Origin: Spongospora subterranea
Lineage: Eukaryota > Endomyxa > Phytomyxea > Plasmodiophorida > Plasmodiophoridae
Assembly (NCBI GenBank): GCA_900404475.1
Contig: OUQQ01000008.1
Coordinates: forward strand, 30,140 to 94,139
Length of the DNA stretch: 64,000 nt
Reading direction: 5' to 3'
Shown: positions 35,498 through 47,886 of the stretch, in pieces
Layout of the letters: every line of letters starts with the position of its first letter
Position numbering within the stretch: the first letter of the stretch is position 1
Made by a program: the position numbers and the translations under genes
Notes under the pieces: model-generated
Database searches by the model: none
The model's input: the letters and a program-made list of their open reading frames with translations, nothing else
Told to the model about the DNA's origin: nothing

Positions 35498-35726
35498 GGC
35501 TGTGTGGGCAGCAGAGCGGTTGGAGAAACGATCAAGGACTCCGTGGCGGACATAATCACGGACCCGAACCTTATGAGCTCCTGCCCTAATATTTAAACCA
35601 GCCAGGTTTTCGAACTGAAAGAAAATAAAAACGCAATTGACTACTCAGAAAACACCATCGTAGATGATATCAATCAACAATGATCCACTGCCATATACTG
35701 ATGGTTTTATTCCATAAAAAAATAAA

Positions 35727-37245
35727 TCATTTCTTCGACTTTTTCTTCGTTTTCGATCCGCTTTTCTTTTTTCCTTTGCCTTTCGATGATGTTTTGGCCA
35801 GAACGGCGGCCTCGCCGTACGGATTGAGAAGCAACCCTTCACCGGATTGCTGAAAAAGCGTTTTCCGATCGGCAGTTGTTAGATCCGCCCCTGGTTGAAC
35901 TAAGGCCCGTTCCAATACCCCTCGGCCGATGTCGATCCCCGCTTTGACCAACCTGACTCTACACCGCTCCACCTCCATCATATCCTCAAGCTGATTCACA
36001 TGATCTGACGGCAGATCAGTCGACGTGTTCGGCCCAAACCTATCTTCATAGCCCATATCAACTGTCAACGCTGTCTGAGGGTTGAATAATGTTCTGGTCG
36101 ATCCCTGGCGCAAATCCAGCAGTTGCCATGGCGTCATTCGTGTGTTCTGGGATAATAGCGGTTGCGCTGGGAATCTGATCGAAGGCAATGTGGCAATTGC
36201 ATCTGTCTGATGGGAGACGATATCCGACGGCGTCTGCCCATCGGTTATCGCCATGGGCCCGGCAGGTATGCCATGGCGAACGGGGTCGATAGCCCACGAG
36301 TTGTCGGGTGTCTGGCTCCAAGCCTGGGATCGATAATGGCCTCTATCGTCATCTGCCTGATCGGTTCCTTGATGGCCCATAGAAACTAGCTCGGTTTGGG
36401 TCCTGGCCAGCTGTTCCCGATATCGCGCCCGCCTTTCACCCCATACCTGAACCTGTCCCTTTATCTGCCGAGAGACGTACTCGGTCATTGCCTCGCGTTG
36501 ACGACCTTGTCGCCATATGGTGTCCAGATCCGGGACGGATTCTGTGTTGATTGGGCGATGCGGAGACGGAGACGTGTCAAGGGGTATATTCGGTGGAGAA
36601 TACGACCGGTCGTTGAGTTCCTGGAGAAGATCTTGATAGGAAATACTCCTACGCGCGGCGTGTCGTTTGGCAAGATTCGGGGTCTCTATGGACCTGATAT
36701 TGAACAGACCAGAAACAGCTAGATCATGACGGCTGTAATCTTCGAACCGATCTATAGCCAATCGAGATGCGGAATGACGTCCCGAACACCGCTGCTTGGC
36801 GAACCAATCTCGGCAATCACGAAGCATACGCGATTGAGTCAAAGTGTCATTGACTTGGAGACACTCATTGAGGAGACCATTTAACAACGTGAACAATCGG
36901 ATATCTGTCGATAATGTCGGCGAGTCGATCGTATTTCCTGATCAGACACACACGATATTGGAGCGACCTAATGGAGATACCGATGACTTTAAGCAGTTAC
37001 CGCAGAACCCCATCATCTCTTGAATCAGCCATCGATAATCTTCGTTGCTGGCCAGTAAATCGTCATTTCTTGTGTTGGGTGAATCCAGATCATCCTTGAT
37101 TGATTGAAGCGCTAAACGAGAGGTCGTCAGTTGAACAAGACCCAACTGATTCAGACGACGAATGGTACAAGAGGGGGAAATGTCGAGTTTGGCTTTGGCA
37201 GACTGCGATAATCTGGAGCTGGTCCTGGCGCTGGAACATTCGCAT
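35727..37245 (-). CDS. Unknown protein with basic Lys-rich C-terminus
   Basis: About 460 residues in at least three exons. The proposed first exon MRMFQRQDQLQIIA joins in phase, by a 57-nt intron, to LGLVQLTTSRLALQSIKDD. A second intron (63 nt) after MMGFCG joins NTIDSPTLSTDIRLFTLLNG. The 3' exon is long and open. The N-terminal third is helical (possible coiled coil), the middle is Pro/Ser/Gln-rich, and a conserved-looking VERCRVRLVKAGIDIGRGVL helix precedes LTTADRKTLFQQSGEG. It ends in a Lys/Ser tail (KGKGKKKSGSKTKKKSKK), probably nucleic-acid or tubulin binding (inference). No domain recognised. Confidence 0.7.
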
Positions 37246-37907
37246 TATCACCGACCCGGTTCAATGGCAACAACGAAATATTGCTTACACAAGATCATCT
37301 ATCGAGGTATAATGTTGAGAAACAAACAACGTCATGATCGAACGCAAAACATCTACTGAAAGTACCAAATTGATCCGGATATAAGGAATGGGGCTACAAA
37401 TACACGTTTGCTCAAGTAAAATTATAACCTATGCCACATTTTGAGTACCGGCGTCCTTGTTTTGATGCAGTTAAACCACTGGGTTCTCTTTAGTTCAACA
37501 ATCTGAAAGGCGGAGGAAAAAGGGCCAAAAACAAAACAGCATCGAAATCTGACGCAAAACGCTTCTCTCGCATGAGGATGATGCAATATTTCCGTTTTTT
37601 TTCGCGATTCTTTTTGTAAGCGAACCCCTGAACTCGAAAGCGGGTGGCGACAATCGCGTGGGGACCAATGTCTGTGTATGTCGTGAGGCACGCGACATTT
37701 ACTGCGCTAATTTTACAGTCACCTTGCTGTTACAAGTAACGAACAGCCTGTGTTGATTGCGACAGCCCCTTGGCCAGATTCTTGCCCAAATCCATCCAGA
37801 GCGGTTTGCGTTGCCATTTGTCGTTCAGTTGTTCGTCGCTCTACGCTTTTCATCATCTGATTAATCGGCTTCGCCAGCGACGTCTGAAAAAAGCTTACTC
37901 TTCCGTA
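37246..37907. other. Divergent intergenic region, no gene
   Basis: Promoter space between the unknown minus-strand gene and the plus-strand DnaJ gene. Minus-strand frames at 37422-37698 are overlapping and unrecognised. Confidence 0.5.
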
Positions 37908-40012
37908 ATGGCACCGCCGCGAAGCTCTGGAAATTCTAGAGGCAACAGCCCAGATCAAACATCTGTTTCAACTCCCAAAGGGAAGGAATCCAAGTCGGGG
38001 AAAAATAAAGACAACAAGTCGACAAGTCATAAGGGAGGGAACTCGAAAAAATGGAACAAAGATCTGAAAATGTACGACGAAAATGATGCTCATTCACTTG
38101 TGTCTGACCCTATTTAGGTCCAATATCCGTGTCCCCAATCATGTTTTCATCGTGATATGTGCAATCATTGCTCTTGGCGTATTGAAGTATGCTGGCGAAC
38201 AAAACAGCATGTTCGAGGGACTCAAATCCAATCGATCGGCCGAAGGTATATAGATATTGTGTATTGCTAGTTAACCATTCAGTAATGTGACTATGAAGAA
38301 ACTGTCGATCATTACGAGGTGCTCGGTCTCAAACCGGCGGCGTCAATCAGTGATATTCGAAAATCCTATATGAAACTAGCTCGCCAAAACCATCCCGACA
38401 CATGTCCTGATTGTGAAGACACGTTCCAGCGAATTGCTCTTGCATACCAAGGTTAGTATATCAGTATTTTCGCATTTTTCCTGTTATCATCGTCATTTTT
38501 GTTAGTTCTTTCTAACCCAACCTCCCGTCAAGCCTACGACTCCTCCAACGCCGATCTGAATATCATCGAATCGAACGCTGTTCAGGTTACCAACGGCAAC
38601 GTCGCCGAGATCTTCGGCACTCACCCATTTGTCGTTATTCAAATTTATAATGATTGGTCGCGTGATTGTGTGGCTTTCTCTCATAACTGGGAGCGTGCAG
38701 GTCTGGGAGGCCAGTTTCATAGTCTATCGGGTCATTTATTGGTCTTCCTATAGTTGAACGGTTGAACTCGTACATGTTTTTCGGTCGGCTTCATGATCAG
38801 CGCGACGCGAAATTAATTTCCTCTTTGATTCCCGTCCGTATTCGTTTTCTTCCTGCTCTCGCAGTGTTCGTTAATGGGAAGTTTTCGCGTCTGATACCGA
38901 CCGGCATCAAGTATGCGGAGTTGGATCAGAATCTGGTTGACGAGTACCCTAACATGATATCGAGCGTCAATACGGTTGCCGACGTATCTGAAATTATGTC
39001 GCAGAAGTCTGGCCAACGTGCGATCATTTTTACTGTGAGGCGTCTTCATTTTTGCCCCGTGTTTTTCCTAACAATGTACGAATTGCTTGCCGTAGGCATC
39101 GGGTCGCGCATCCATGCTGATCAAATACTGTGGAATGCTGTTCAAAGACATTGTCTCCATATCAATTACCTCTATCAAGCCCAGTGAACTGTCGGAAGGT
39201 TTCAACATCGCGGGCCAAATTGCGAATTCCAACATGGTTCTTTACAACAGTATACCAAACATTATTTGATCTCTAGCCCGATCTCTTTGTTTAATTTTCG
39301 CGTTTCTATCAGATGATGGTGTGTTATCATGGATACCGATTGCTTCGCCTGAAAATTTGATACCGTTGCTACGAGCACAAATATCTAGAGGGGTGATAAC
39401 GTTCGATTCGGCATGGCAATATCAAAGTTTGTAACATTCTACCGACCGAATGTTGCATTGGGTTTGATGTTTTGGCACCTAGGCATATGCCGATCCGACC
39501 TGGATTGTGTATTACTGATGAAGTGTTCTGGCGCTACGAATTTGACATCTGCCTTCTCGGATGCGTCGAACCCAACCCGGACGACGAAGATTCAGGGCCA
39601 GAGCCCAATTCAGTTCGCCATTGTCGACGCCACTAGAGTCCCAGCTTTGAAACCGTTCTGTCCAACGAGATCAGACGGCGTTGTTGCTATTCATCAAGGC
39701 CAATCAATGGCTGCAATGCCAGCTCCATATTCAAAGTCGTCCATGTCGGCCTGGTTCAGAATTTTATCTGATATCGAAAGTCGACAGACGATCGAATTCG
39801 AGCCTTGCCCGTTGATTCTAGCAGCAACAGTAGGTGGATGGGATTTGCGATGGATATTCGGCATTGTTATCGTGTTGGTGGCGTTCGCCCTGTTCACGTC
39901 TCTCTCTGCTAGCAAAACTGTGGTCGTTGTCGTCATGGGTGGCGCCATGGTTACCAGTCTGATCATGCAATTTGATTGGCTTCTGCCACTTTTTTACAGA
40001 CTCTTGATTTGA
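37908..40012 (+). CDS. ER membrane DnaJ/thioredoxin-fold protein (DNAJC16-like)
   Basis: Eight exons with about seven introns. Domains in order: a basic, Ser/Lys-rich N-terminus; a signal-anchor helix HVFIVICAIIALGVLKYAG; a J domain (HYEVLGLKPAASISDIRKSY, the HPD triad in QNHPDTCPDC, FQRIALAYQVLSNPTSRQAY); a thioredoxin-like fold (HPFVVIQIYNDWSRDCVAF, a degenerate DCVAF in place of CxxC, and FLPALAVFVNGKF); further redox-like segments; and two hydrophobic C-terminal helices (WIFGIVIVLVAFALF, then VVVVVMGGAMVTSLIM). J domains recruit Hsp70/BiP; the missing CxxC means no dithiol chemistry at that site. It ends 30 bp from the convergent HERPUD-like gene, another ER proteostasis factor. Exon borders between 39.2 and 39.6 kb are tentative. 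Confidence 0.85.
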
Positions 40013-40042
40013 TTTATAAAGTGTTCATGATATTGGTCAATT

Positions 40043-40978
40043 TTATTGTTGGGGATTCCATCCCGGATATAGCGAAGCAAATAAGCCAACGATAAACTTT
40101 TCTACCCCTTGGATCAAACCTAAATCCGTCAGAGGAAATTTGTGAGTTGAGTTAATGGGCAGTGGATCAACGCCATACCAGTGTCTTGTAAAAGTTGCTC
40201 CGTCCTTGGTGCATCTCTTGGTTGCTGTAATCCTGCTCCGGCAGCAGGATTACCCGCAATCTGATCGACACCACCGGCCTGTCGTGCACGGAATATTACA
40301 TGGTAAAAATAATACGCAACGGCAATTGAAAACAGCATCTCTCGCCTGAGTAACACACAAAGTTGAGAAATATCGTTCGGATTTGCTCAAATATTGACCT
40401 GAACGACGTTCCATCACCTCCCAGAAGAAAGACAAAAAAGAGAAGCTTTCCCGCTAATTGCAAGTTAATAATTCTGCGAAACCTTGCAGCAAAGACATTT
40501 TCTTGTGGCACGACGACATGTGGCTGATCTGCAACACCAGGCCGAACATTTTGGTTGTTAACTGGAGGTTCCATCGCAAACCCAGTACTGAATGCGTTTG
40601 AGACGGGGGAGAAATTATCACGCTTTGGCGAAATGAACGTGGTGAGTTTCTAACACACACAGCATGAGATGATTAGGCGAAACCAACATAGTGGCGCAAC
40701 AACACACCAGATATTGGCCGCTATTGGCGGACAGCTGAGATACGGATTCCTCCGACATTAGTAACCGACCGTCGTATATCAAAGAGGCGCACTCGATATT
40801 GTGCTGATGCTTGAGAAGATCCTATACCGTTATGATCTTGGTTACATAAACCGCACGAACAAATCAGCGATATTACCAGAAGCTGATTGACCTTTGTATT
40901 GTGATCGACTTGAAGCGAAATATCTGGATGACCGCCGAATGCATTGCATAACACGACATTAACATTCGAGCACTCCAT
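40043..40978 (-). CDS. HERPUD-like ubiquitin-like membrane protein (ERAD)
   Basis: Five exons, all phase-consistent. The N-terminal ubiquitin-like domain reads MECSNVNVVLCNAFGGHPDI ... NTKVNQLL, then after an intron HQHNIECASLIYDGRLLMSE and VSQLSANSGQYL. A Pro/Ser-rich linker (EPPVNNQNVRPG) leads to RFRRIINLQLAGKLLFFVFL and a second hydrophobic helix (EMLFSIAVAYYFYHVIF), a helical hairpin typical of HERP. The C-terminal exon is LIQGVEKFIVGLFASLYPGW, the family-specific amphipathic end. HERP proteins sit in the ER membrane and assemble the HRD1 retrotranslocation complex. The stop codon overlaps AATAAA. The gene is tail-to-tail with the DNAJC16-like gene. Confidence 0.87.
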
Positions 40979-41981
40979 TATCGATCACGCTAGAATTTGC
41001 CTATTGCAGTGAGACCAGTATCACAAGCAAATCCAGGAAAAACACCGAACCAAGGTCGGGAATCGAGCCAAGATAAATAGCAACAATTTTACCTATGCCT
41101 CAGCGATCGCTGTAAAGGGCAAAACAGCCCCGCGACGATTGGCGACCAGACGATGAGGTGTCGAGATTTGATTATGGGATTGATTAAGGTGTGAGGTCTG
41201 ACAGGGAGATGTGATGAAACAGTACAACCCCCCTATATGGGTCAACAGCACAGAGAGCACCGTCGGTATCGTTATTACCAACTATCCGTGTCATTGCCAG
41301 TCGATCCGGACTGGTCATTCACTCATTCTTTTGGAAACGCGGAAACGGGTCATTCTTCGGAAACTGGTCATTCTTTGGGAAACTAGTGATTGTTTTCTTA
41401 AGAAACGTTCCTTGTTTCAGTAAACAATTTTGGCGTGTTCTGTTGGGGCGGAAGGCCTGACGTGTTCACATAAGTGTGCTCATGCTGGACCGCTCCGTCC
41501 GCTACAACGGTTTGTATTGCGCAGGATACACGTAGGATTTATTCGTACATGTCCGAATTGTGAAAAACAGCAACAAAGAGCCCTTTCAATGAAGCCAATT
41601 TTGTTGCACCAAGATCACGTGTGTCCTGTTTGTCATGCATACACACCAGTGTATGCATGCATGTATGATGGGCTGCACTAGTGTTGCACTATATGACTAT
41701 ATCACAGGTGGACTGGTTCGGTACACCCGTAGAGTGCAGAAGGGGGCTGCCTCATTACAGATATCAGGATATCACACCATCCATTACCATCAGAGGCAGG
41801 TGCTCAGGGCTCTGTCTCCCGATATTCATCATTGCCTTCAATCATGAACGACAGGTACTCATCTAAACGGTTTCGTTCTCAGAGATTGCTAAATATTGTA
41901 CAGCTCCGATGATCAACATCTACGATTACGTAGGAATCAATCGGGTATGTATTTAATTCCTAACATTCTTCATAAGAGTTG
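40979..41981. other. Intergenic with short repeats and a hairpin
   Basis: At 41311-41400 a degenerate tandem repeat of GGTCATTCTTTGGGAAACT units (about four copies) is seen. At 41634-41659 a perfect 11-bp inverted repeat, CATGCATACAC-acca-GTGTATGCATG, could form a hairpin. Plus-strand frames here (41430-41681 and 41635-41866) have no recognised content. Promoters of the HERPUD-like (minus) and CHD (plus) genes should lie here. Confidence 0.6.
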
Positions 41982-44900
41982 ATGGTTACTGTAGAAAATG
42001 CTCCTTCGAACTTTCGGCGGTTGAAAAGGCTGGACTCGGTACCAGATAAAGGACGAATACGAACAGATGCGTCTTCGGAAAGTGAGGAGGAGCATCGCCA
42101 CAAACGTCGCCAAGGGTCAAGGCAAAAGCTCCAAGAGAACAATAATCCGAATATAAGGAAGCAGCCACTGAGTCGGGAATGTAGATCGAATCGTAGGTCG
42201 ACAGTTGCAAAGAAGCAGAGCTATATCCAGCCAAGCTCTGAAGACAGCGAAGAAGCCGACGACGATGACCAATCCGGCACCGAAAGCGCACACGACTCAA
42301 CAACAAAACAGGTTTTATAACTGATTTGAGATGTACGCTCTCTGTTGAGCTCCATGGTATTTATAGGATGATGAAAGTAAGATCAGCCGCATATTGGGCC
42401 GTCTGTATATTGAAGAGACGGGGGCGTCCAGCTTTTTGGTTTTATGGAAGGGTCAATCATACTCAAAAGTATTCCGTTTGTTTTGTTTCTGGGACTGCGT
42501 TTCACCATTATTATAGGCCCAATGGCTGCCTTATGACGATCTATGCAACATAGAGCGCGGCGCCGTTCTCGTCAATAAGTACGCGTTTGTCCCAATTCAA
42601 TGGTTCAGCAATTCACGATGTCTCAGTTTCATTCGACGAGAAGAAAGCGGGAAATTACCCAAGGAATATTATTTAGACCCACCACAGTATATCAACTCAA
42701 ACATACGCGTTTTTGGATCTAACCGGAATTGCAGATACTTTGATCCAAAGTTTACGGTCGCAGAGCGAATTGTGGATGTTCGAACCTCTCCTCAGACATA
42801 CTTAGTTAAGTGGTGCAATCTTGACTACACATTCTGCACCTGGGAATCAGAAGTAAATCCGGAACTCCTCGAACAGTTTCAGCGACTATCTTCAAATACC
42901 AAACCCAGAAAAATCGTAACATGTCGCTGCACTATTTCGGTGCGTAGTATTGATTTACCTGGCCAGAGCGTTGAAGCAGAAGATCAGCGCGCAAGCGAAT
43001 ACGTTCCCGTGCTGGAGTCCCCTGTGTTTCGGAACCAGCTTAAGCTCCATGACTATCAAGTTGAAGGTCTCAATTGGCTGGCTTTTTGTTGGCACCAGCA
43101 ACGAAATTCGATTTTGGCCGATGAAATGGGACTAGGTAAAACAATTCAAGCGGTCTGTTTCCACAGTTTACGACAACGGGGCCCATATTCAGTTGCATTG
43201 ATAGGTGTCTCTAATTGACTACCTTGTGAGGAAGTCCTTGTGCTCTGGTCCATATCTGGTCGTCGCACCGCTGTCTACTCTGGCTCACTGTCGGTTCAGC
43301 TTGTATCTTCCCTACTCTCGATTTCGCTTTTAACTGAATTCCGATCAGGGCATCGCGAGATCGAAACCTGGACTGACTTGAACTCAGTAGTTTACAGCGG
43401 TAGTAGCGAGTCACGAAGTCTAATTCGCAAGTACGAATTCTATCAGCAAAACAATTCACGAGCTGCTGCCAAATTCGACGTCATCGTGACTTCTTACGAA
43501 ATCATCCTGTAAAGTTTTGCATTACGCAATCTCTTGTCTTGAATATTGACAATAGCACTGACTTCTCCGTTTTGTCATCCTTCAACTGGTCACTTCTTGT
43601 TGTTGACGAAGCGCATCGGTTGAAAAACCAAGAATCTCAACTCTTTCAAAAACTAGAGGCTTTCAGTTTTGACCATGCTGTGCTTCTTACAGGGACACCC
43701 ATCCAGAACAATATTAAGGTCTGGTAAGCGAATCTGCAAAAACGTCTCAACTCAACTTGTTCGTTAGGAACTGTGGACACTGCTCCATTTTCTCGAACCT
43801 TCGCAATATCCAGATTATAGTGAGTTTGAGGAACGTTTTGGTGGCCTGAGCGACTCCAGTAATGTGGACGACCTTCGGGAAACTATTAAGCCGTTCATCT
43901 TAAGGCGAATGAAGCATGATGTTGCCACGAATATAGCCCCAAAACAAGAGACCGTATTGATTAATTTTTTTGCGGTTATTATTTGCTGAGGTGCTTTTCT
44001 GCTTAGATTGTCCAGATCGAACTGACGCAGAAACAGAAAATTTACTATAAAGCTGTTTTCGAAAAAAATGTTTCCGTGCTGAAGAACGCCAGCAGATCAT
44101 CGTTGCCGTCGTTGATGAACATCGCGATGCAGTTGCGCAAGATCTGCAATCACCCGTACAGCTTATGTATTTGAAATTTGTTGTCCGCTGTCACAACTTT
44201 GTGTCACAGCTGGACCCTCCAAGGGGTTGAGGACGAGGAGACTAATTGCGGGACGCTGCCTTACGACGAAACAATGCAGCTGCTGATAAATGCGTCTGGG
44301 AAAATGATCCTCCTTGATAAGGTATGATTTTTTATTGTATTAGTCATACGAACGTGCTTATACTGGTATTTCAGCTTCTACCAAGGCTTAGGCAAGATGG
44401 ACACCGCGTCCTGATCTTCTCTCAGTTTATCAAAATTCTCGACATTGTGAGGAATTGAATGAATGACTTGGCTTCTTACGACATGAAATTCGCGTTTTAC
44501 AGTTAGAAGATTATCTTCAATCCAAATCATGGGAGCTAGAGCGTATCGACGGATCTATTACTGGTGTTGCCCGACAACAGGCGATGTATGCCCTTCCATC
44601 TGTTATGCATTCATTGTATTGAGTGTGTTTTCCAGCGATCGCTTCAGTGACCCTCAATCGACTTCTTTCGTTTTTCTTTTATGCACGAAAGCTGGTGGGT
44701 TAGGAATCAACGTAGGTTCCTTCTTTTATTTTTCGCTGCTTTTGTGGCTGATAAACTACAGTTAACGGCTGCAGATACTGTCATAATATTTGATAGCGAT
44801 TGGAACCCGCAAAATGATGTCCAGGCTCAAGCCCGTTGCCACAGAATCGGTCAGACGCAGGTATTTGAGCAGCCGTGCGTATTCCACGAAGGTTCCTCAT

Positions 44901-47770
44901 ACGCTTTGCAGGCAGTCAAAATATATCGATTGATAACTCGAGCAACATACGAGGAGGAGATGTTCCACCGTAGCTCAATGAAACTTGGAGTTGACCAAGC
45001 CGTGTTACATACCATGAGATCAGGTGGCAAGTCTTGTGGGACTGGCAATGGCAAAAATCCCTTATCAAAGAAGGTTGGTATATCCATGAACTTACTGAAA
45101 TTCGATCGTCATTTTTGTTTTTTCTGTATAGGAGGTCGAGTCGTTACTTAAACATGGCGCCTATGAGGTCTTCAAGAGCGACGATGGTAAACTTAACGAA
45201 TTTTGTCAGGATTCTATCGATTTGATTTTGCAGAGATCTCAAGTGATTGAGGTAGTTCGATTATGTTAACTCAACAATGTCCATCGCACTTATGGTTTCG
45301 CTGTACAGTATGATGACGCTCTCGGCGAGCAATCGTCTTTTTCCAAAGCATCCTTTATCATGGCTGGTGACGACAAGATGAACATGGACGACCCGGAGTT
45401 CTGGTCTAAGGTCAGTTTATCTTCAATCAGGCAATAGATATGACCTTAATCCTGTACCTAAGCTGGGAATTGTGGAAACCACCTCTGCTGTTGTTTTGAA
45501 AAAACGAAGTCGTCGCCGAAGACAATCTGTTAAGAACAAGGTGTCAGAAGGCGAAGATGATGAACCTGTCTCGGTTAGCGTTCAATTTTTTCCAGTACGC
45601 ATTCCTCATTTCATTAATTAGGAATACGAGGATCAGCAGAATGATGACTCAGAGTCGTCAGATGATGACGACATGTCACTTATCGAAGATGAAATTAATT
45701 CAAGAAAGAAGCGGACACAGGTCCGTCCTCGTGAGCAAGTTCCCCCAGAACCTATTGAGCCTGAGTCTGAATGGTCAATGGCGTCAGCACGAAAGTTAAT
45801 TTGGTTTCTTGTATGGGTCATCTAGCTGCTGGTAAATCTCTGCTGAAATATAGTTTCAGACTTCTTTCGGGTACGGACGTTTTGACCTGTTCAGGTCTCA
45901 AGGGTTTATGAAAACAACGTCGGCAATGCGGAACTTATCGTGCTTCCTAATTGCCTTTTCGCTTTCAAAAGATCAAGTTCGCAACTGCCGTCCAGCGATT
46001 ATATTGTTGACTCAGAAAATCACTGACGATCTGGGGCAAGCGTATCCGGAGATTAAGCCGAGCCTATCTTCTGTTTAGTCTCTTTTGTGCAGTGTCTTAT
46101 TTGAGACTTATTTCACAACCTAACAGGCCGAAGTCGATTCAATATTGAAGGCGTCCTCGCTATTGCCTTCAGTCCTTCCTGAAAGCGACATAATTGCACT
46201 GTTGTTGGAATTCCAGCGTTTTGCACGAAATGTACTGCGACAAATCGTTATTGAGCATTTTCTTTTAAAGCCAGACTATGAACGTGGTCTTTCTGCCATT
46301 CTTTCACAATCCCTTGTCGCAAATCAAAACCCTACCGATTGGTGGTTATCACCGAAACATGATATCCAGCTTTTACACGGTTGGTTTTAAGATTTGGCTC
46401 TGTGTCCACATACAAATGGATGATATTAGGAACCTATCAGTGGGGACTTGGGTCTCTTTCCACTGTGCGTAAATCAGCGTTCTTCCCCGAACTAACCGTG
46501 GATGAATCCACTACCTGGCCAGTTGCCAAATTTCACGCTCGAGTCAAAATTATCGGAACAGTTCTCATGAAGCACTTCAATCGGGAATTCGTCGTCCCTG
46601 GTCGAATTACTTTCACAGGTATTCCGCTCTCCAAATTTTTCAATCGCAATTAGTATTGAAGGTCGGAGCAGCCAAACAGCTTGCCGTCGCCGACTGCCTT
46701 CAACCAATTCTCAATGAATCAATCGAGGGCTGGAATCCAGCAGATTTGCTGTCGTTAGTGAATGGCGTCATAGAGGTACCCATTATATGTACTGTACCTG
46801 ATTTTCCAACATCAATTTGTTTAGACCCCAGTGAGGTTTGAGGACGGTTACGATTGGGCAAAGTTCAGGTCCCGATACAGTATTACCAAAGCTGAATCCG
46901 AGGAAAGTTCAATCATGCGTCTCTATTTTCCGTCTAATTTCCTTATCTATTCGTTAACTAGGTGTCAGCTTTATGCCAGAAAATCGTCGATCGTGCTCCG
47001 TTTAGCACCGAGGGTCAATCACCTGCAAGCACCAAGCTGCTAACATCGCTTTCTAATCGCATTGCGTTGTTACGTCAGACCACCACAGTTCGTCCTTTGA
47101 GTTGTAAACTGCCTGTCAGACCGTAAAGGATTGTTAGGTCGCATCTTTGCCTCATCTTGCTCAGATGATATTGTGGCGATGTCCGCCAGCCCCGCGACTT
47201 CCGAAATGGTGGAATCCTAAAGTCCATGACGAACAATTGATTAAGGTACTGATGTCTGCAAGCAATATTGTGGATCTATAATGGCTCCGATGCGTTAGGG
47301 CGTTGCTACTCAATATTTTGGGTATTGGAGACACGCTACGACCAATCTACCGGAAGTTCAGCAACAAAACCATTGGATAACGCTTGCTCTTGGCTCAGGA
47401 TTTCCATCAGATAATGTGGCCTTTATTTTCGACAATCAACTTGGTAGCTCACTTACTTTGGTCTATAGGTTCTCGAGACTCGTTTGACCAAAGTTACTGA
47501 GATCTTGCTGAGAAGGCATCTGTTAGACGCTGAGCCCATTCAAGACCTTACCGTAAATAACGACCAAGAATCCCCAAAGTCGTCGCGTTCTGATGTTTTA
47601 ACTCATTCATGACGTTGATTGATCGCCTATTTCTCAGGGCTTTGGGAGAACCTGTAAATGTACCTAGAAGCGAACCCACATCGGATGAACCCGTTACGAA
47701 ATCAACGCCAAAGAAACGGCTTTCTCAATCGTTCATCACGTCTTTCTTCAAAGCTCCTCGGCAATCGTGA
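41982..47770 (+). CDS. Class III CHD chromatin remodeller (CHD6-9/Kismet-like)
   Basis: Many-exon nuclear ATPase. An acidic/basic N-terminus is followed by a chromodomain pair (second: [20 protein letters not shown] then [13 protein letters not shown]). SNF2 core: [16 protein letters not shown], Walker [61 protein letters not shown] and [11 protein letters not shown]. After it come [37 protein letters not shown] and [15 protein letters not shown], the class III signature, then [14 protein letters not shown] and [19 protein letters not shown], and [20 protein letters not shown], all matching CHD6-9. The last exon ends [14 protein letters not shown], a PCNA-binding PIP-box pattern. Some exon ends around 44.4-44.7 kb are uncertain. 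Confidence 0.88.
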
Positions 47771-47886
47771 TTTCTGTATTAATATATTATCGTATACGCC
47801 TATAAACCACATGTCATCGTCGAACGCAACGCGCATATTGGGTGGTGCGAAAGGCCGGTTAGGATTCACCTGATGAATTTATTCGC

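Noticed and set aside
41982..47770. CHD1-type assignment for the remodeller
   Set aside because: The segments after the helicase ([51 protein letters not shown]) match CHD6-9 rather than CHD1.
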